NCBI GenBank assembly: GCA_030770425.1
Contig: JASJFT010000052.1
Coordinates: 124,001-188,000 of the forward strand
DNA: 64,000 nucleotides
Direction of reading: 5' to 3'
From: Darksidea phi
Taxonomy: Eukaryota; Ascomycota; Dothideomycetes; Pleosporales; Lentitheciaceae
In this document: one piece after another, positions 1-10,824 of the stretch
Layout: each line of letters begins with the position of its first letter
Numbering within the stretch: the stretch's first letter is position 1
Made by a program: the position numbers and the translations under genes
Notes under the pieces: generated by a model
Seen by the model: the letters and a program-made list of their open reading frames with translations, nothing else
Told to the model about the DNA's origin: nothing
The model's database searches: none

Positions 1-71
1 TGGTGATGGTGGTGGCCGTGGCCGTGCGAGTGGCCCGCGTGGGTGCGCGTCTGCGTCTGGGTGGTGCTCAT
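1..71 (-). CDS. 5' end of a His-rich protein (partial)
   Basis: An ATG on the minus strand (CAT at 69-71) opens a frame that runs off the window edge. The 23 complete codons give Met-Ser-Thr-Thr followed by a Gln/Thr/Arg stretch and then a run rich in His and Gly-His pairs. Such His-rich leaders occur on some fungal SAM-dependent methyltransferases and on metal transporters, but no domain lies inside the window, so the function is not assigned. The run of GGTGAT/GGTGGC-type repeats that encodes it could also be low-complexity DNA. Confidence 0.4.
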   Translation of the reverse strand, partial: MSTTQTQTRTHAGHSHGHGHHHH

Positions 72-848
72 GACGGAAGGGGGATTGGGTCGTATGCGGT
101 GCGCCGTCTCAGACCAATGGAGATGGGACGGCTTGGAGGGGACAGCGTCTTTTGTGGAGGTTGTTCGGAGGACGCGCAACTGCCGGGATATTGTCGGGTT
201 GGGACGAAAGTGTCGCGGCGATGCGTCCGCTGCTGATGACGAGAGGGGTGAACGTGGCCTCGCTGAGGAACACAGGCACACGCGCCGGAGTTGGCTAAAG
301 AGGGGCAGGCCATTCCTGCGGTGTAGTAACATGGGCGAGTGGGAGCAGAGGCGCTGCGAGAGAGATGCTGCAGTCTCGCTGCGTCTTCGACAATTTTCGA
401 GCCCTCTGCGGGTGCTGCCGGCGATTGTCTCTAGCTGCAAATCATGCTCATCATGCATTGAAGTGCTGCACCGCGGCCATTTGCTGCTGACCAATCGCGT
501 CGCTGGGATTCCGGAGTTGCGACTTCACTTTCTATAATTTCCCACGCATATTCGTTTGCTTTTCTGAGATTGCTTCTTCACTTGTCGTGCCGTCGTTCTT
601 GCCTTGCCTTGTGCAGGGAGGCTCTGCTTACCCAGGCCGCCGACTCGTCATCAGGTTTGACTATAAAAATCACTAAGACGCACGCTCGCAAAGAGAAACG
701 AAAATAGTCGACCATTATGCCACTCCGGTTTAGTATTTAGTCTACACATACTAAACACGCGATCAATCACCACGTACAATACGACTCGCGTATGTCCAAT
801 AACATTCTGATCTAGAAACCTCCACATAGCACCGCATCATAAGCTTCT
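72..848. other. intergenic, no gene recognised
   Basis: Upstream region of the partial minus-strand gene and 3' flank of the lipase gene. Open frames here (for example 43-537 on the plus strand) are Arg/Cys-rich without recognisable motifs and look like chance frames. No RNA gene was seen. Confidence 0.5.
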
Positions 849-1971
849 TCATAGCTTGGACTTGCCGCCGTCTACCTGAACTGGTTCGACAGATCGTAGG
901 AGGATCCAATTCGCCACATCGTCCATGAATTTTTCGTTCTCCGGTTGCGGCTCGTCGTGCACTATATGGATTAGCCCTATGAAACGTAAAGGTTTGACAG
1001 GAGATACTCACACCGGTGGAAGTAGCCCTCATACGTCTTGAACTCCTTGTCCTTCGCCTCAATCCTTTCCGCGAACGCCTTCGAAGCATGGTAGTCCGTA
1101 ATGCCGTCCTTGTCACCATGCGCGATCCAGATCCTGGTCACCCCGCCCTCTCCAGCCCCATCTCCAATCTTGATCTTCCCGCTCGAAAGTTCGCCCGTCC
1201 GATCCAGCAACCCCGAAAGCCCTTCAAGTGTTCCAGTGTCATGGCACAGGTCATCTTCTTCTAACTGCTTCTGTACAGCAGGGTTGCGAGAAACGAGCTT
1301 GAGATCTAGCTTGTTCACCATCTGGCGATGGGGCAGGATCTTCCCTGCTAGGCGGCCGAAAAAGACAGTGATGAAAGAAGGCTTGGAAGCTGGACTGAAT
1401 TCGACAAAGGGTGCTTCGAGGAGGTAGCCACGGATGTGCTTACGGATTTCAGCGGGTCCTGTAGCGGCGTAGCAAAGAACTTCACCGCCGCCCATGGAGT
1501 GGCCCATGAGAAAAAGCGGGATGGGGCAGGGAATCACAGTCTCGAGGAAGGAGGTGATGTCGTCAAGAACGCGAGTGGTGGGACCGGTGTCGCCCTTCTC
1601 CGAAGGCTTGAGGACCGAACGACCCCATCCTCTGCTAGGTGTGAGCCGGTGTCCGACTGGCGGCAGAACAGTATTACCTCTGATCAAAGGTGTAGACCTC
1701 GATGCCTTTGGAAGCAAGGGTTGGGAAGAAGTTGTTGTATGTGTTGCCTAGCACGTGTCAGTACACTGTGATCGATTCCTGGGTAGGACAGTATCTACAG
1801 TGATCGCTAAACCCGTGTATGAATACAAGCCGTGCCTTCGCTGGTCCTTCCGTCTGTCAGATATGTTAATTACTACTGTGTCGTGGCACATGTCGGATCC
1901 GTTACCTTCCATGTCTTTGTATACAGCTTCCTCCCATCCTCAACTGTATGCCAGCCTTCTTCTATAGCCAT
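849..1971 (-). CDS. monoglyceride lipase (YJU3-like serine hydrolase)
   Basis: Five exons: 1906-1971, 1799-1853, 1678-1747, 1012-1631, 849-961; 307 codons plus stop, matching the roughly 310 aa of yeast and fungal monoacylglycerol lipases. The spliced protein shows the alpha/beta-hydrolase oxyanion segment HGFSDH near residue 36, the DQRGWGRS block, the nucleophile elbow GHSMGG with Ser near 109, HGDKDGITD carrying the acid residue, and YFHRLHDEP with the catalytic His near 270. By family it cleaves monoacylglycerols to glycerol and fatty acid, probably on lipid droplets or mitochondrial membrane. All four introns are 46-52 nt, and the frame closes at each junction, with split codons at three of the four. 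The start MAIEEGWHTVEDGR is the conserved N-terminus of the family. Confidence 0.93.
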
Positions 1972-2271
1972 GTTGTGAATGATGTAAGGTATCTAAGTGA
2001 GTGATATTGCACGTAGATTAATAAGAAGTTCAAAAGACAGGAGTGATTCTTGACTCTTAATGTTCGCAGTGGTTTTGCTGAGGGGCTGAAAGCTGAAGTC
2101 AGCTAGACCGACCTCCAAGTCCGAGCCGAGAGGACTTCCCTAAACGTCATAGCCTCAACGCACCCTGCCCCTGGTCATTCTAATTGAGCAAAATGATCAG
2201 CGCTCGAAACCCCTCCATGTCCACCCCCACCACGCAATACCTTGACTGCAGAAGCTTCCCTGCAAGCTGCT
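1972..2271. promoter_or_regulatory. divergent promoter, lipase / OXNAD-like reductase
   Basis: The 300-bp interval separates two divergently transcribed genes and must hold both core promoters and leaders. No clear TATA box was seen. An ATG at 2191 begins a short upstream frame out of phase with the reductase start. Confidence 0.4.
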
Positions 2272-3410
2272 ATGCTAATTGCAACCGCGCGAGCTCTTCG
2301 TTGTCACAGTAAATCTCTTAATCACGTATCACGAACCTTCTCACTGAGCAGTATGGCGCAGGTGCGCTCCGCCAAAGCAAGTCTCAGCCATGAAGAACGC
2401 ACAGCAACCGAGCCCCGCGACGACAGCCTCCACTCGGTCATCGTCGATCAAATCTTCCCCGTTAATGACCGGATCAGGAAGTTTCGATTCTTCTTGAAAG
2501 ACCGAAAGACCATCAACGTATCGTCCTCGACCCCCGCCTCCTCTCTCCACACAAGCTGATGGAGAGAAGTTCCTACCAGGCCAATGGCTCGATGTGCACG
2601 TTCCCGGAATCGACAAAGCTGGCGGCTTCACTATAACCTCGTCTCCTCGACAAGCGATATCGGGCATGACGGATGATCATGTTCCATACCTCGAGTTGGC
2701 GGTGCAGAAGAGCCCGGATAACCCGCCCGCGGCATGGCTTTGGAGGCCTGCAGAGGAGATAACGGGAAAGGAGGTCCTTGTACGGGTCGGGGGTAGCTTT
2801 GTGTGGCCTCCACCCAGTATGGACATTAATAAAATCAAACGCGCTGTGTTCATCGCGGGAGGAGTGGGCATAAAGTGGGTGGAAGGATGTCGAGAGTTTG
2901 CACCCACATGTTAACCGCTAACATTGTGCTAGTCCTCTAATCTCGATGCTCACATATATCCACGAGCAAAATTCACCGATAGAAACGCGCCTCCTCTACT
3001 CCACAAAAACGCCATCCAAAGACACACAACCTTCCGAAGTCCTTTTCCTCCCCGAGCTCCTCAGTCTCTTCCGAAAGCCGCGAGGCGAACCTAGCAAGCG
3101 TCGTATCGAATTGTTTTTTACCGGTACATGGGATGGTACGAAGCTGAATCGGAAAGATGATGAGCCAATACATCCACTCATGTCGCTCACGTTGCCGAAC
3201 CTGTTCACGGATACGGAAGTACCGGTGGTAGCCTGGACACACCGTATTGATGACATAGCGCTATCTAGTGCAGTTGGAAATCGCGATGAGGCGCGCTCCT
3301 CGGTTTTCTACGTGTGTGGACCACCAGAAATGGCTGACAGCATTGTGGATTTTCTAAGGAAGCAGGAACATATCCACCCGGGGCAAGTACTCTGCGAGAA
3401 GTGGTGGTGA
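2272..3410 (+). CDS. OXNAD1-like mitochondrial oxidoreductase
   Basis: Three exons: 2272-2517, 2567-2874, 2933-3410; 343 aa. The chosen ATG gives a leader rich in Arg/Ser without acids (residues 1-40), typical of a mitochondrial targeting presequence; a downstream ATG at 2353 would remove it. The mature part has a ferredoxin-reductase-like FAD domain (LPGQWLDVHVPG, GGFTITSSP near residues 85-110) and an NAD domain with FIAGGVGINPLISML near 180, RLLYSTK, FFTGTW and the terminal FYVCGPPEM motif, ending in CEKWW. This matches oxidoreductase NAD-binding domain-containing protein 1, a flavin/NAD(P)H electron-transfer enzyme of unproven substrate. Both introns have good branch sites (GCTGAT; GCTAAC). 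Confidence 0.88.
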
Positions 3411-3865
3411 GCGGAAAGGTAGGCCTATAGCATGCGATAAAACATCGACTACGAGCCAAGGTGCAAGAATAGATTCACAACCATGGCGTTGGATTCTCTA
3501 CGACCGGTCAAGCAGAAGCATTCCCAATCAGAAGCTTATCTAGAACAAGCCCTTCCGTATATTAAGTGTAGGCATGCAGGGAGGCGTACCTTTCTTAGCT
3601 AAAATGGACGCCTGTGCAAGGGTCTAGTGTTCCAGATGACCCCGGACCTCATCCTCACCCGTCCGATTGGTGCTTCCATTTCGTTTCTCTCGTATTTTGG
3701 CCTTGATCAAGGCTTCTGCCTAGCCAGGTGTTCCATTATCGAATAGCTTCTTATTTCTCGTCTTGCTCAAAGCGAAGCAATTAGCGCACTACAAATGGTG
3801 CGACATTCTTCAGGACCTTTGGAATTCCCAGAGACGTTCAGTCGCTTTACACCCCCTTTTTGGCC
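3411..3865. other. intergenic, no gene recognised
   Basis: Terminator of the reductase gene and leader of the hydrolase. An ATG at 3795 opens a second frame across the hydrolase start, out of phase with it, and could act as an upstream start; nothing else is recognisable. Confidence 0.45.
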
Positions 3866-4969
3866 ATGGCTACTGACGGGCAAATTCTCATTCCTGTTCC
3901 GAGGGGCCGGTACGCAGTCGGCAGTAGCAACACCAAACTCGTCGACGAAGCTCGAATAGATGCTTACGATCCGAACCATGAAAAGCGCACCGTTATGGTA
4001 TCGCTCTACTATCCTATGGAACATTCCGCAAGCAAGAAACTCTCTACTGTGCCTTACGTGCCATCAAAGACAGCAGCAACTCTAGACGCAGCACTGGCTC
4101 AATTCGGAATTCCTAAGATGTTCGGGAGAATCGAACTGCAAACCAGCATAGAAACCTCGTTAGACGCTACAAAGGAGGTCGGCAAGTTCCCGCTGGTACT
4201 GCTCTCGCCCGGTCTGACAGCTTCGAGGCATCAGTACAGTGCGTTAGCGCAAGGTATTGCTAGCGAGGGATACGCAGTTGTGACTATGGACTCCACGCAT
4301 GAGACTACCAGCGTCGAATACCCGGATGGCACGCATGTGCAGGGGAAACCGCTCACGCACTGGGATCCCCAGAACAAGGAGAGACATGAACAACTACTGG
4401 ACACGCGTGTGGAGGATGCAAGCTTCGTCCTCACACAGCTCGGCAATCTTGATGTCGTCAAGACACTGGTCCCGGGAGCAGTAGATGCTTTTGATAGCGG
4501 GAAAGCCGCTATCCTTGGCCACTCCTTCGGCGGCGCGACGGCCATCTCCGCACTTATGAAAGACGAGCGTTTTGTTGGCGCCATCAACATGGATGGCTCG
4601 CAGTACGGCCCTCTCGCCGACACCGACAAGCCTGTTCTCCTGTTTGGGAGAGGCGAACCGAGCCCGCGAAATCGCTCCAACAACCCGACCTGGCAACCTC
4701 TGTGGGAACACCTCAAGGGACGGAAGTGGGAGGTCAATCTGAAGGGTTCCGAGCATATGACCTTCTGGGATTCGCCGTTGGTGCTAAAGTTGAGTGGGAT
4801 GGAGAAGACGACTGTGATTAGGAAGATGGTAGGGGACTTGGATGGAGAGAGGGCGTTGGAGGTTGTGACGGCGTATGTGGAGGCGTTCTTGGGACTTGTG
4901 TTGAAGGGGGAGGAGAGTGCTTTGCTCGAAGGGCCGAGTGAGGAGTTTCCAGAGGTGGTGTTTGGATGA
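3866..4969 (+). CDS. PAF-acetylhydrolase-like alpha/beta hydrolase
   Basis: Single exon, 367 aa. The ATG at 3866 sits in a good context (GGCCATGG). Features of the platelet-activating factor acetylhydrolase family (isoform II type) are the N-terminal GRYAVG segment, VSLYYP near residue 50, KFPLVLLSPG near 110 preceding the oxyanion turn, the elbow GHSFGGAT with nucleophile Ser near 220, INMDGSQYG with the acid near 240, and GSEHMTF with the catalytic His near 295. There is no signal peptide, so an intracellular esterase acting on short-chain or oxidised acyl phospholipids is likely; the real substrate cannot be read from sequence. No intron is needed. Confidence 0.85.
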   Translation: MATDGQILIPVPRGRYAVGSSNTKLVDEARIDAYDPNHEKRTVMVSLYYPMEHSASKKLSTVPYVPSKTAATLDAALAQFGIPKMFGRIELQTSIETSLDATKEVGKFPLVLLSPGLTASRHQYSALAQGIASEGYAVVTMDSTHETTSVEYPDGTHVQGKPLTHWDPQNKERHEQLLDTRVEDASFVLTQLGNLDVVKTLVPGAVDAFDSGKAAILGHSFGGATAISALMKDERFVGAINMDGSQYGPLADTDKPVLLFGRGEPSPRNRSNNPTWQPLWEHLKGRKWEVNLKGSEHMTFWDSPLVLKLSGMEKTTVIRKMVGDLDGERALEVVTAYVEAFLGLVLKGEESALLEGPSEEFPEVVFG

Positions 4970-5845
4970 ACTTCTTGATTGCGATGTGCAGCACGGCGGT
5001 TGCGGTACTTCTAGTCGCTACCGTTATGTCGGAAGCGCTATTGACGTCCCATCTTCACACCACATGCTGACTTAAGCGCCGACTACCCTCTCTTTTCCGA
5101 ACCATCTCATGTCGCTCACTCCACAATCCTTCCTTCCAAAACACGACCCGACTGCGCTCTCCGTTCAACACCTAACTGCCGGCTTACGGACAGAGGGACT
5201 CCTCAGCCCTTCCATACGCCATAAGCTTGTACAACCACCCCCCTCTGCCGCATAATGCTGCCCTACCTAAATATCCGCCCGCATATCAGCGTACGCCAAT
5301 CGAAATGTACAGGTTATATTGACTTGGCCCAAAGCAGGTAGATCGCTAGCGTTCCTCGAACAGGGATCGCGCATGCTCACCTCCAGGGCTTTCTGCACAC
5401 CGATTGGCGCGCAAACGCCACGCCGCACTGTGATGGGCGCGCATGGTGTGCCACTCAGCGGCTGCAGTGGCAATTCTGGCCCCAGAGCTGCGAGGTCTAA
5501 TGGGGTGGAGGTGTGCTGGCTCGGCTGCAGCGCGGGCGGGAACACCGGTGGCCGTTTCGCTGTTAAATATCGCGGCCCCCTCTCTTCGCGCAGGAGCTTG
5601 CACTTTCGATGGTTGACGATTGAGAGGCGCGCATCGAAGAGAAGAGCCGGTATCGCAGGCCCAGGCCATATCGCACGAAGGTCGACTTTCCAGCTTCACA
5701 AACGACGGCCTCGTATTGCGACGAGCGAAGCGCGTTTCCCCGCTCCTGCTGACGGCCCAAGGTCGCATCGCTCAGCAAACGACACGGCACAGCACAGCGC
5801 CGCTTCCCCCATCGCAACCACATCTTCCCTTCCGCGACAATCGCA
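4970..5845. other. intergenic with long GC-rich leader
   Basis: Long 5' flank of the four-TM gene. A plus-strand frame at about 5319-5906 is open but Arg/Ser-rich, has no ATG start, and overlaps the next gene out of frame, so I treat it as leader sequence. CG-rich words (GGCGCGCA, GCGCGCAT) recur between 5400 and 5640. Confidence 0.45.
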
Positions 5846-7023
5846 ATGGGTCGCTTCTTCATCCCTCGCCAATGGCGCTTCGCGCGTGTCGTCTACATCT
5901 TCATGATCCTGGAGCTCCCCTTCACCGTCGCGAATCTGGCCCTCTTCGGCATTGCCTCGCCGAATCTGTATCGCACTATTCTGTGGAAGGAGGGCGCCAA
6001 TAGAGGCTTCAACAGCGATCCCAGCACGATAATTTACGCGGCGGCCAACTATCGACCTGTGAAAACTCCGCTGGTATGGAGTAGTTTGTACGTCGATCTT
6101 CTCTTCTTGTCGGGTTGGTGGGTAGGGATGGATGGCGGATTTGGACTTCGAGGATAAAGATGAGATGGATGCTAACATCTTTGATCGCAGCAACACAAAC
6201 TACAACCTCTACATCGGCGTCGTCTGCATGTTCTTCTACCTCATCAAAGTCACCGGCTGGCTCCTCCACGTCTTCTACCCCATCTTCAGCCTGCCTCTCC
6301 ACATCGCCCTCGCAGTTCTCTGGGCCGTCAGCATCCATGTGCAAACCGCCCCCGATACCATCGACCCCGAGCGTGTGAACAACGGCGCACCATGGTTTAT
6401 TACCAAGAACTGCAACATCGTGGAGAACAAGACGAACCGTGGGTATTGCATGCAGGCGAAGGCCGCGTTTGCCGTCAGTGTGTGTATGCTGTAAGTCCCT
6501 CCCTTGCCCATCTTTCTTGCAGCGCAGTAAGACTAACTCCGCAAACAGAGTAATCTACGTCATCCACATCCTCCTCGCAGCCTGGTCGCTCTACCCCACC
6601 CGCGAAGCCCGCATCGCCCACGAAACCAAGCTCGCCGAAAGGAAAGCCCAAAAGGAAAAGTGGGCCGTCTCGCCCGCGGACAACGAAATGACCGCCGAGG
6701 AGCAGTGGCAGCACATGTGGGAGCTGCAGCAACTACCACGCACCCCGGGCACCGCCACTGGACCGGGCTGGAGAACGCCCATGACGCCTCGCACCACCGC
6801 TTTTACCACCCTGGAGGGCGGCAAGCCTGAGCCCAAGTATGTCCAACAGAGCAGTCCGATACAGGAGCAGGATGAGTGGGCGCATGGTGGGAAACAGGGA
6901 CAGGGTGTACAGCTCCAGGATTACCATCCCAGTCCTGTGCAGGAGGTTTATCCGAGTCCCGTGCATGCAAATGGGCAGGATGAGTGGCTTTATGACGGCA
7001 AGGGGAAGGGGACGGCTGTTTAG
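5846..7023 (+). CDS. fungal four-TM (MARVEL-like) membrane protein
   Basis: Three exons: 5846-6087, 6191-6490, 6549-7023; 338 aa. Four hydrophobic segments lie near residues 12-35 (VVYIFMILELPFTVANLALF), 85-110, 115-135 and 160-185, giving a MARVEL-like topology with cytoplasmic ends. The C-terminal ~150 residues are hydrophilic: a charged stretch (ARIAHETKLAERKAQKEK), Thr/Pro repeats, then Gln/Asp/Glu/Pro tail with two QDEW motifs. It resembles conserved Pezizomycotina membrane proteins of unknown function, possibly at the plasma membrane or in eisosome-like compartments. The first donor is GTACGT; the second is GTAAGT. Confidence 0.78.
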
Positions 7024-7361
7024 TAAAACATTTGGCATAATGCGGGAATGAGCCTGTTGGGTTTGAGGTTGGGGGGTTTTCGGCGTTTGAGCGAGTTATG
7101 TTTTCGAGATACCACATGCACTCTTTTGAGGAATAAGCACTCCGGCTGGGAATGTATACTTCACGTCGCCTACTTTTTCTTCCATGTTCCTAAACACTTG
7201 GTCATAGCGACAACGATACCGTTCTCATACCGGGGCGTGAGTGGAAAGAAGGCTTTCGATAGCGATCAGACTGATCGTTGTACTGATAATTACTGTCGTA
7301 TGCGCTATCTTTACTAGCTATTTCCCGCTTGGAGAACTCCGACTATTAGTCACAAGGCAGC
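7024..7361. other. convergent 3' flanks
   Basis: Interval between the four-TM gene and the decarboxylase-family gene, which point at each other. No gene or repeat is visible. Confidence 0.5.
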
Positions 7362-8761
7362 TCAGCTAGTTGACTTCACGACCGCCAGCCTTCCCCTCAC
7401 CGGCACATTCTCCTCCTGCCCGATCGTCGGAAACTCATCAAGCTCGACACCCTTCCGGAATAGAACGCAATGCGTACTACCGCCATAATGAAACATGCCG
7501 ATCTCGTCTCCCTTCTTGACATGCTGACCCTCCTTGACTGTGATCTCGCACGTACTCACTTCAGTCATGCCGATGCCTAAGAAACAGACTATACCGAGAT
7601 GTTCGTTGTCTGCTTCGAAGAAGATGATGGCGCGGGTCGCTGTGGCGGTGAGGTAGCCTTGTCCGTTTGCTTCGCCGCCTGCGTTGATGTCTTGCGTCGA
7701 GGGGTCGCCTAGGCCTTCGAAGAGGGGCTCGGAGAAGTACGTGCCGTCTTTTACGTAGGCTTTCTTTACGGTACCGGAAACGGGGGCGTGCCAGCGGTGA
7801 TAACTCAGTGCTGACAAGAAAGCCTGATAAATTGTGCCTCCGACGAAGTGCTCATATAGCGGATCGTGGGCTAGCATATCAACAACGGAGTACGGTTGAC
7901 CTTTGATCCAGAAACGGTCGCGAGCCGCGACGTTACGGGCGACATTGTACGGCTTAGATTCGCAGGCATTTGCGACAATGCACCAGTCATCTGGGGACGC
8001 GACGGGCCGCTTGTCCTCGTGGAAGTGGCGCGTAAAGAAGTGGTCCCAGGATTTGAAGCCATGGTTTTCTTTGGACGGGTCACATTGGAACAGGTCCTCG
8101 AACCTGTATGACGTCTGCCTAACGTTTGCAGTTGCGGCGAGGTCTTCGGCGCCATGCGGACTGAACCAACTGATGGAGTCATTGCCTAGGACGTATGCGG
8201 AGGCTGGAGAGGAAAGATACTCCGCCCATGCATTCAAAATCTTCTTGAGCATCGCATTTACATCCGGATCAAGGAAGAAGGCGAATCCACTCGGAGTACC
8301 CATGGGCCAGTCTAGAATGGCATTGAAAGGCGTACCCACCATACCCACCCTATAACTCCTATCACTCCACGACGGTGCCGTCGTTAAAATATGATTGAAG
8401 AGCTGTAGCATATGCTGATAATCGCGGACTTGCTTGTGGCCAGTAGGGTCGTTTGAATAGGGCTTCTTCATGGGGATTTGCTCGAACATGGAGTTGACGA
8501 GGAGGTAGATGCGAGTGTTGTTTTCGATCAACTCTTTGAATTCTTGGAGCACGGGGTGCAGGTCCTGGGGGTTGGAGTCGACGTGGGTGATTATGGAGTT
8601 GAGCCAGTCTTTGTGGATGCGATGGTCGGTTGGAAGCCATTGTCCGGGGCTGGGGGCGTGTTAGTGGATAGAGAAAGGGATAGTGGTGCGGTTTGATGGA
8701 GCGTATACCGGTGCATGCGGTGCTCGTGAGGCACATCTTCGGCCTTGTCTTGATGGACCAT
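7362..8761 (-). CDS. phosphatidylserine decarboxylase-family enzyme (PsiD-like group)
   Basis: Two exons: 8709-8761 and 7362-8649; 446 aa. The N-terminal RPGQWLPTDHRIH, the middle FNAILDWPMGTPSG and SWDHFFTRHF segments, the YHRWHAPVSG block with the likely catalytic His (near residue 300), and FHYGGSTHCVLF near 405-416 match the soluble fungal PSD-family decarboxylases that include psilocybin-pathway PsiD. The GGST motif is the expected self-cleavage site, with Ser near 409 becoming the pyruvoyl group. There is no mitochondrial leader or TM segment, unlike housekeeping Psd1. Activity on aromatic amino acids rather than phosphatidylserine is inference from the subgroup; no methyltransferase, kinase or P450 of an indole-amine pathway is adjacent. 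Confidence 0.87.
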
Positions 8762-9547
8762 CGTTGCGGACGGAAATTTGTGTGTGCGTGGGTACAGGAG
8801 TAGGGATCCTGTTGGTTTGTTGAAGTTGCTGCGAAGTCGAGTTGTCGCGAGACTACCTCTAGCATCATGCCAACGTCATTGGGGCGTCACATGATGTTCT
8901 TTGTGGTAGGCTGTAGAAGGAGCTTCCGAAAGAATATTGGAAGTCGCATTCCGCGAGAGGGTCAGATGTGAACTTAACTCATCTCTGGTGCTAATGTCGC
9001 GCGGGCGCCTAAGCCCGATAGGTTGGAGAGAAGGGGCGGAGTTTACGATAGAGTGAATAATTGTACAGAAACCTAAAAATGGTATGATGATCAGATCAAT
9101 CCTGCACTCCTGTGCGCGTTGCCTATTCTTTCTGAGCTTAGTTTGTCCACTTTGGTTCTAGTTCGTGTTTGTTGGGCACAAACCCCGCTTCTATTCCTCT
9201 CACAGCTGTACTAGCAACCTCTCGAGCTTGACACAAGTGCTCCGTACCTACTTTTATAACGACATCTGCCTTAGGTATGTGGCGGAGCAGTGGTTTGCTC
9301 AAATGCGGTACAACGATATCGCGTCTTCAATCAGTGGCTGTGATGGTGGTGGTGCCTCCTCACACTGGTTATGGCATCTATCATTCGCCCTCGACCATCC
9401 ACAAGAAAGGCCACAATAATGCTGTTGTTTCATAGGGCCCCTTGTGCACAATGCTTCTAAGTTGATAAGTCTCATGTCCAGCCTGTATGATTGCTCGCAG
9501 CCTTTCTTACTCAAGCTCCATATTCGTTGATTCGTACGAATCACCTC
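8762..9547. other. divergent intergenic region
   Basis: Nearly 800 bp between the decarboxylase and the surface-protein gene, holding both promoters. No TATA box or repeat was recognised. A frame ending at 9419 is open but featureless. Confidence 0.45.
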
Positions 9548-10824
9548 ATGATGTCTACCTCCACACCGACGTGGGACCCCTCCTTTTGCTGGTCCCTGGG
9601 GCCTGGGACACCGTACGGCAAATATGCAACTTGGTATACCCGCTATTTCAACACCACTTCTGGCGTGGTCTTCGAGTTCGGATACCCTACGACTACCGAT
9701 TTTGATCGATGCCTCCCAGGACCGACGGCATGCGACATGACTTACACAGGGAATCCATGCCCACAGGAGTATACTGCACTATCCGCAGAATCTAGTACAG
9801 GGTTCACCACAGCATATTGTTGCCCAAGGTATGTGAGCATTTTGAGCCCAGATGCTGTCTCTAAGTTACTAGTGCAAATATCATGCTTACAACTGTCGCA
9901 CACCAATCTCTTTTATTTAAGCACACCTACACCTACAGCTCTCCTCCTCCTCCTTTTGGACCATCCGCGTTCACTGCGACCAGCACAACAATATTGGATA
10001 TATGTAGTAAGTTATGTAATATTTCATGTGCTTACTGTTACTACATAAAATGAGGGAGCCGAGGATGGCCTTCCAAATCAGCATTCCACAGCTCGGTAGT
10101 GTTTTCCTTACCATCTTTAGGTCAGGGCTGATATTAGCGATCAACAGGTTATGGTTGGACAGGGCAGCCCGAGGATACATGGAGTGCTATTCCGATAAGC
10201 CAGCAGTTTTCGGGGATCCATGAGTCAAGAACTCATGGTCTTATGATCAAAGCCGTCATTGCTATATACAACACTACTTCTTCGAGAAGTCCCATGTTGA
10301 GCACCCCAGCGCCGTTACCCACCCCGTCATTAGCGGCGAGTACATCTACAAGCACTGAATTCGCAACCGTTCTGTCCTCCGATACCAACAATGGAAAGAT
10401 AATTGGCATGGCAGTAGGTCTTAGCATTGGCGAATTGGTGCTTCTGTCCGCTATCATTTCAGTCACTTACCTCCTTCGAAGACGACGAAAACGCGAACGC
10501 CAGCAAGAACCCGAAAGTCAGACCAAAGAAGATGTCAGAGGTGGGATGGATAAGCCTGAATTGCCCGGGGAATCAGCCTTTGAGCACGAGGTTGCGAAGC
10601 AAGTGGTTGGTACACCAGTCTTTGAGATGCCAGACACGAGTGCTCCAGTTGAGCTTGAAGGGAACCATGGAAAGAAGCATGGAAAGGAAACAACCGAAGT
10701 GCTTCATCGCAAGGGTATAGAAGAAGGGAAGCCGAAGGTTGATATCGCGACTGAAGGTTCCGACGACGGGAGAGAAATCAGACTTGAAAAGGACACCAAG
10801 GAGGGGATTCAGGTAGCAGACTAA
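9548..10824 (+). CDS. single-pass Cys-rich surface protein, function unknown
   Basis: Three exons: 9548-9828, 9939-10006, 10148-10824; 341 aa. The N-terminal half is Cys/Trp/Tyr-rich with spaced cysteines (FCWSLGPG, CLPGPTACDMTYTGNPCP, YCCP) and a Pro/Ser/Thr linker. One TM helix lies near 200-225 (GMAVGLSIGELVLLSAIISV), followed by RRRRKRER as stop-transfer and a Glu/Lys-rich cytoplasmic tail. This is the layout of a common dothideomycete receptor-like or wall-sensor-like family. No cleavable signal peptide is visible, so type III insertion is suggested. The second and third junctions are inferred from frame and branch site (CTGAT) and are less certain than the ends. Confidence 0.6.

Noticed and set aside
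5319..5906. 195-codon plus-strand frame
   Set aside because: No ATG at its start, Arg/Ser-rich, overlaps the four-TM gene out of frame; best read as GC-rich leader.
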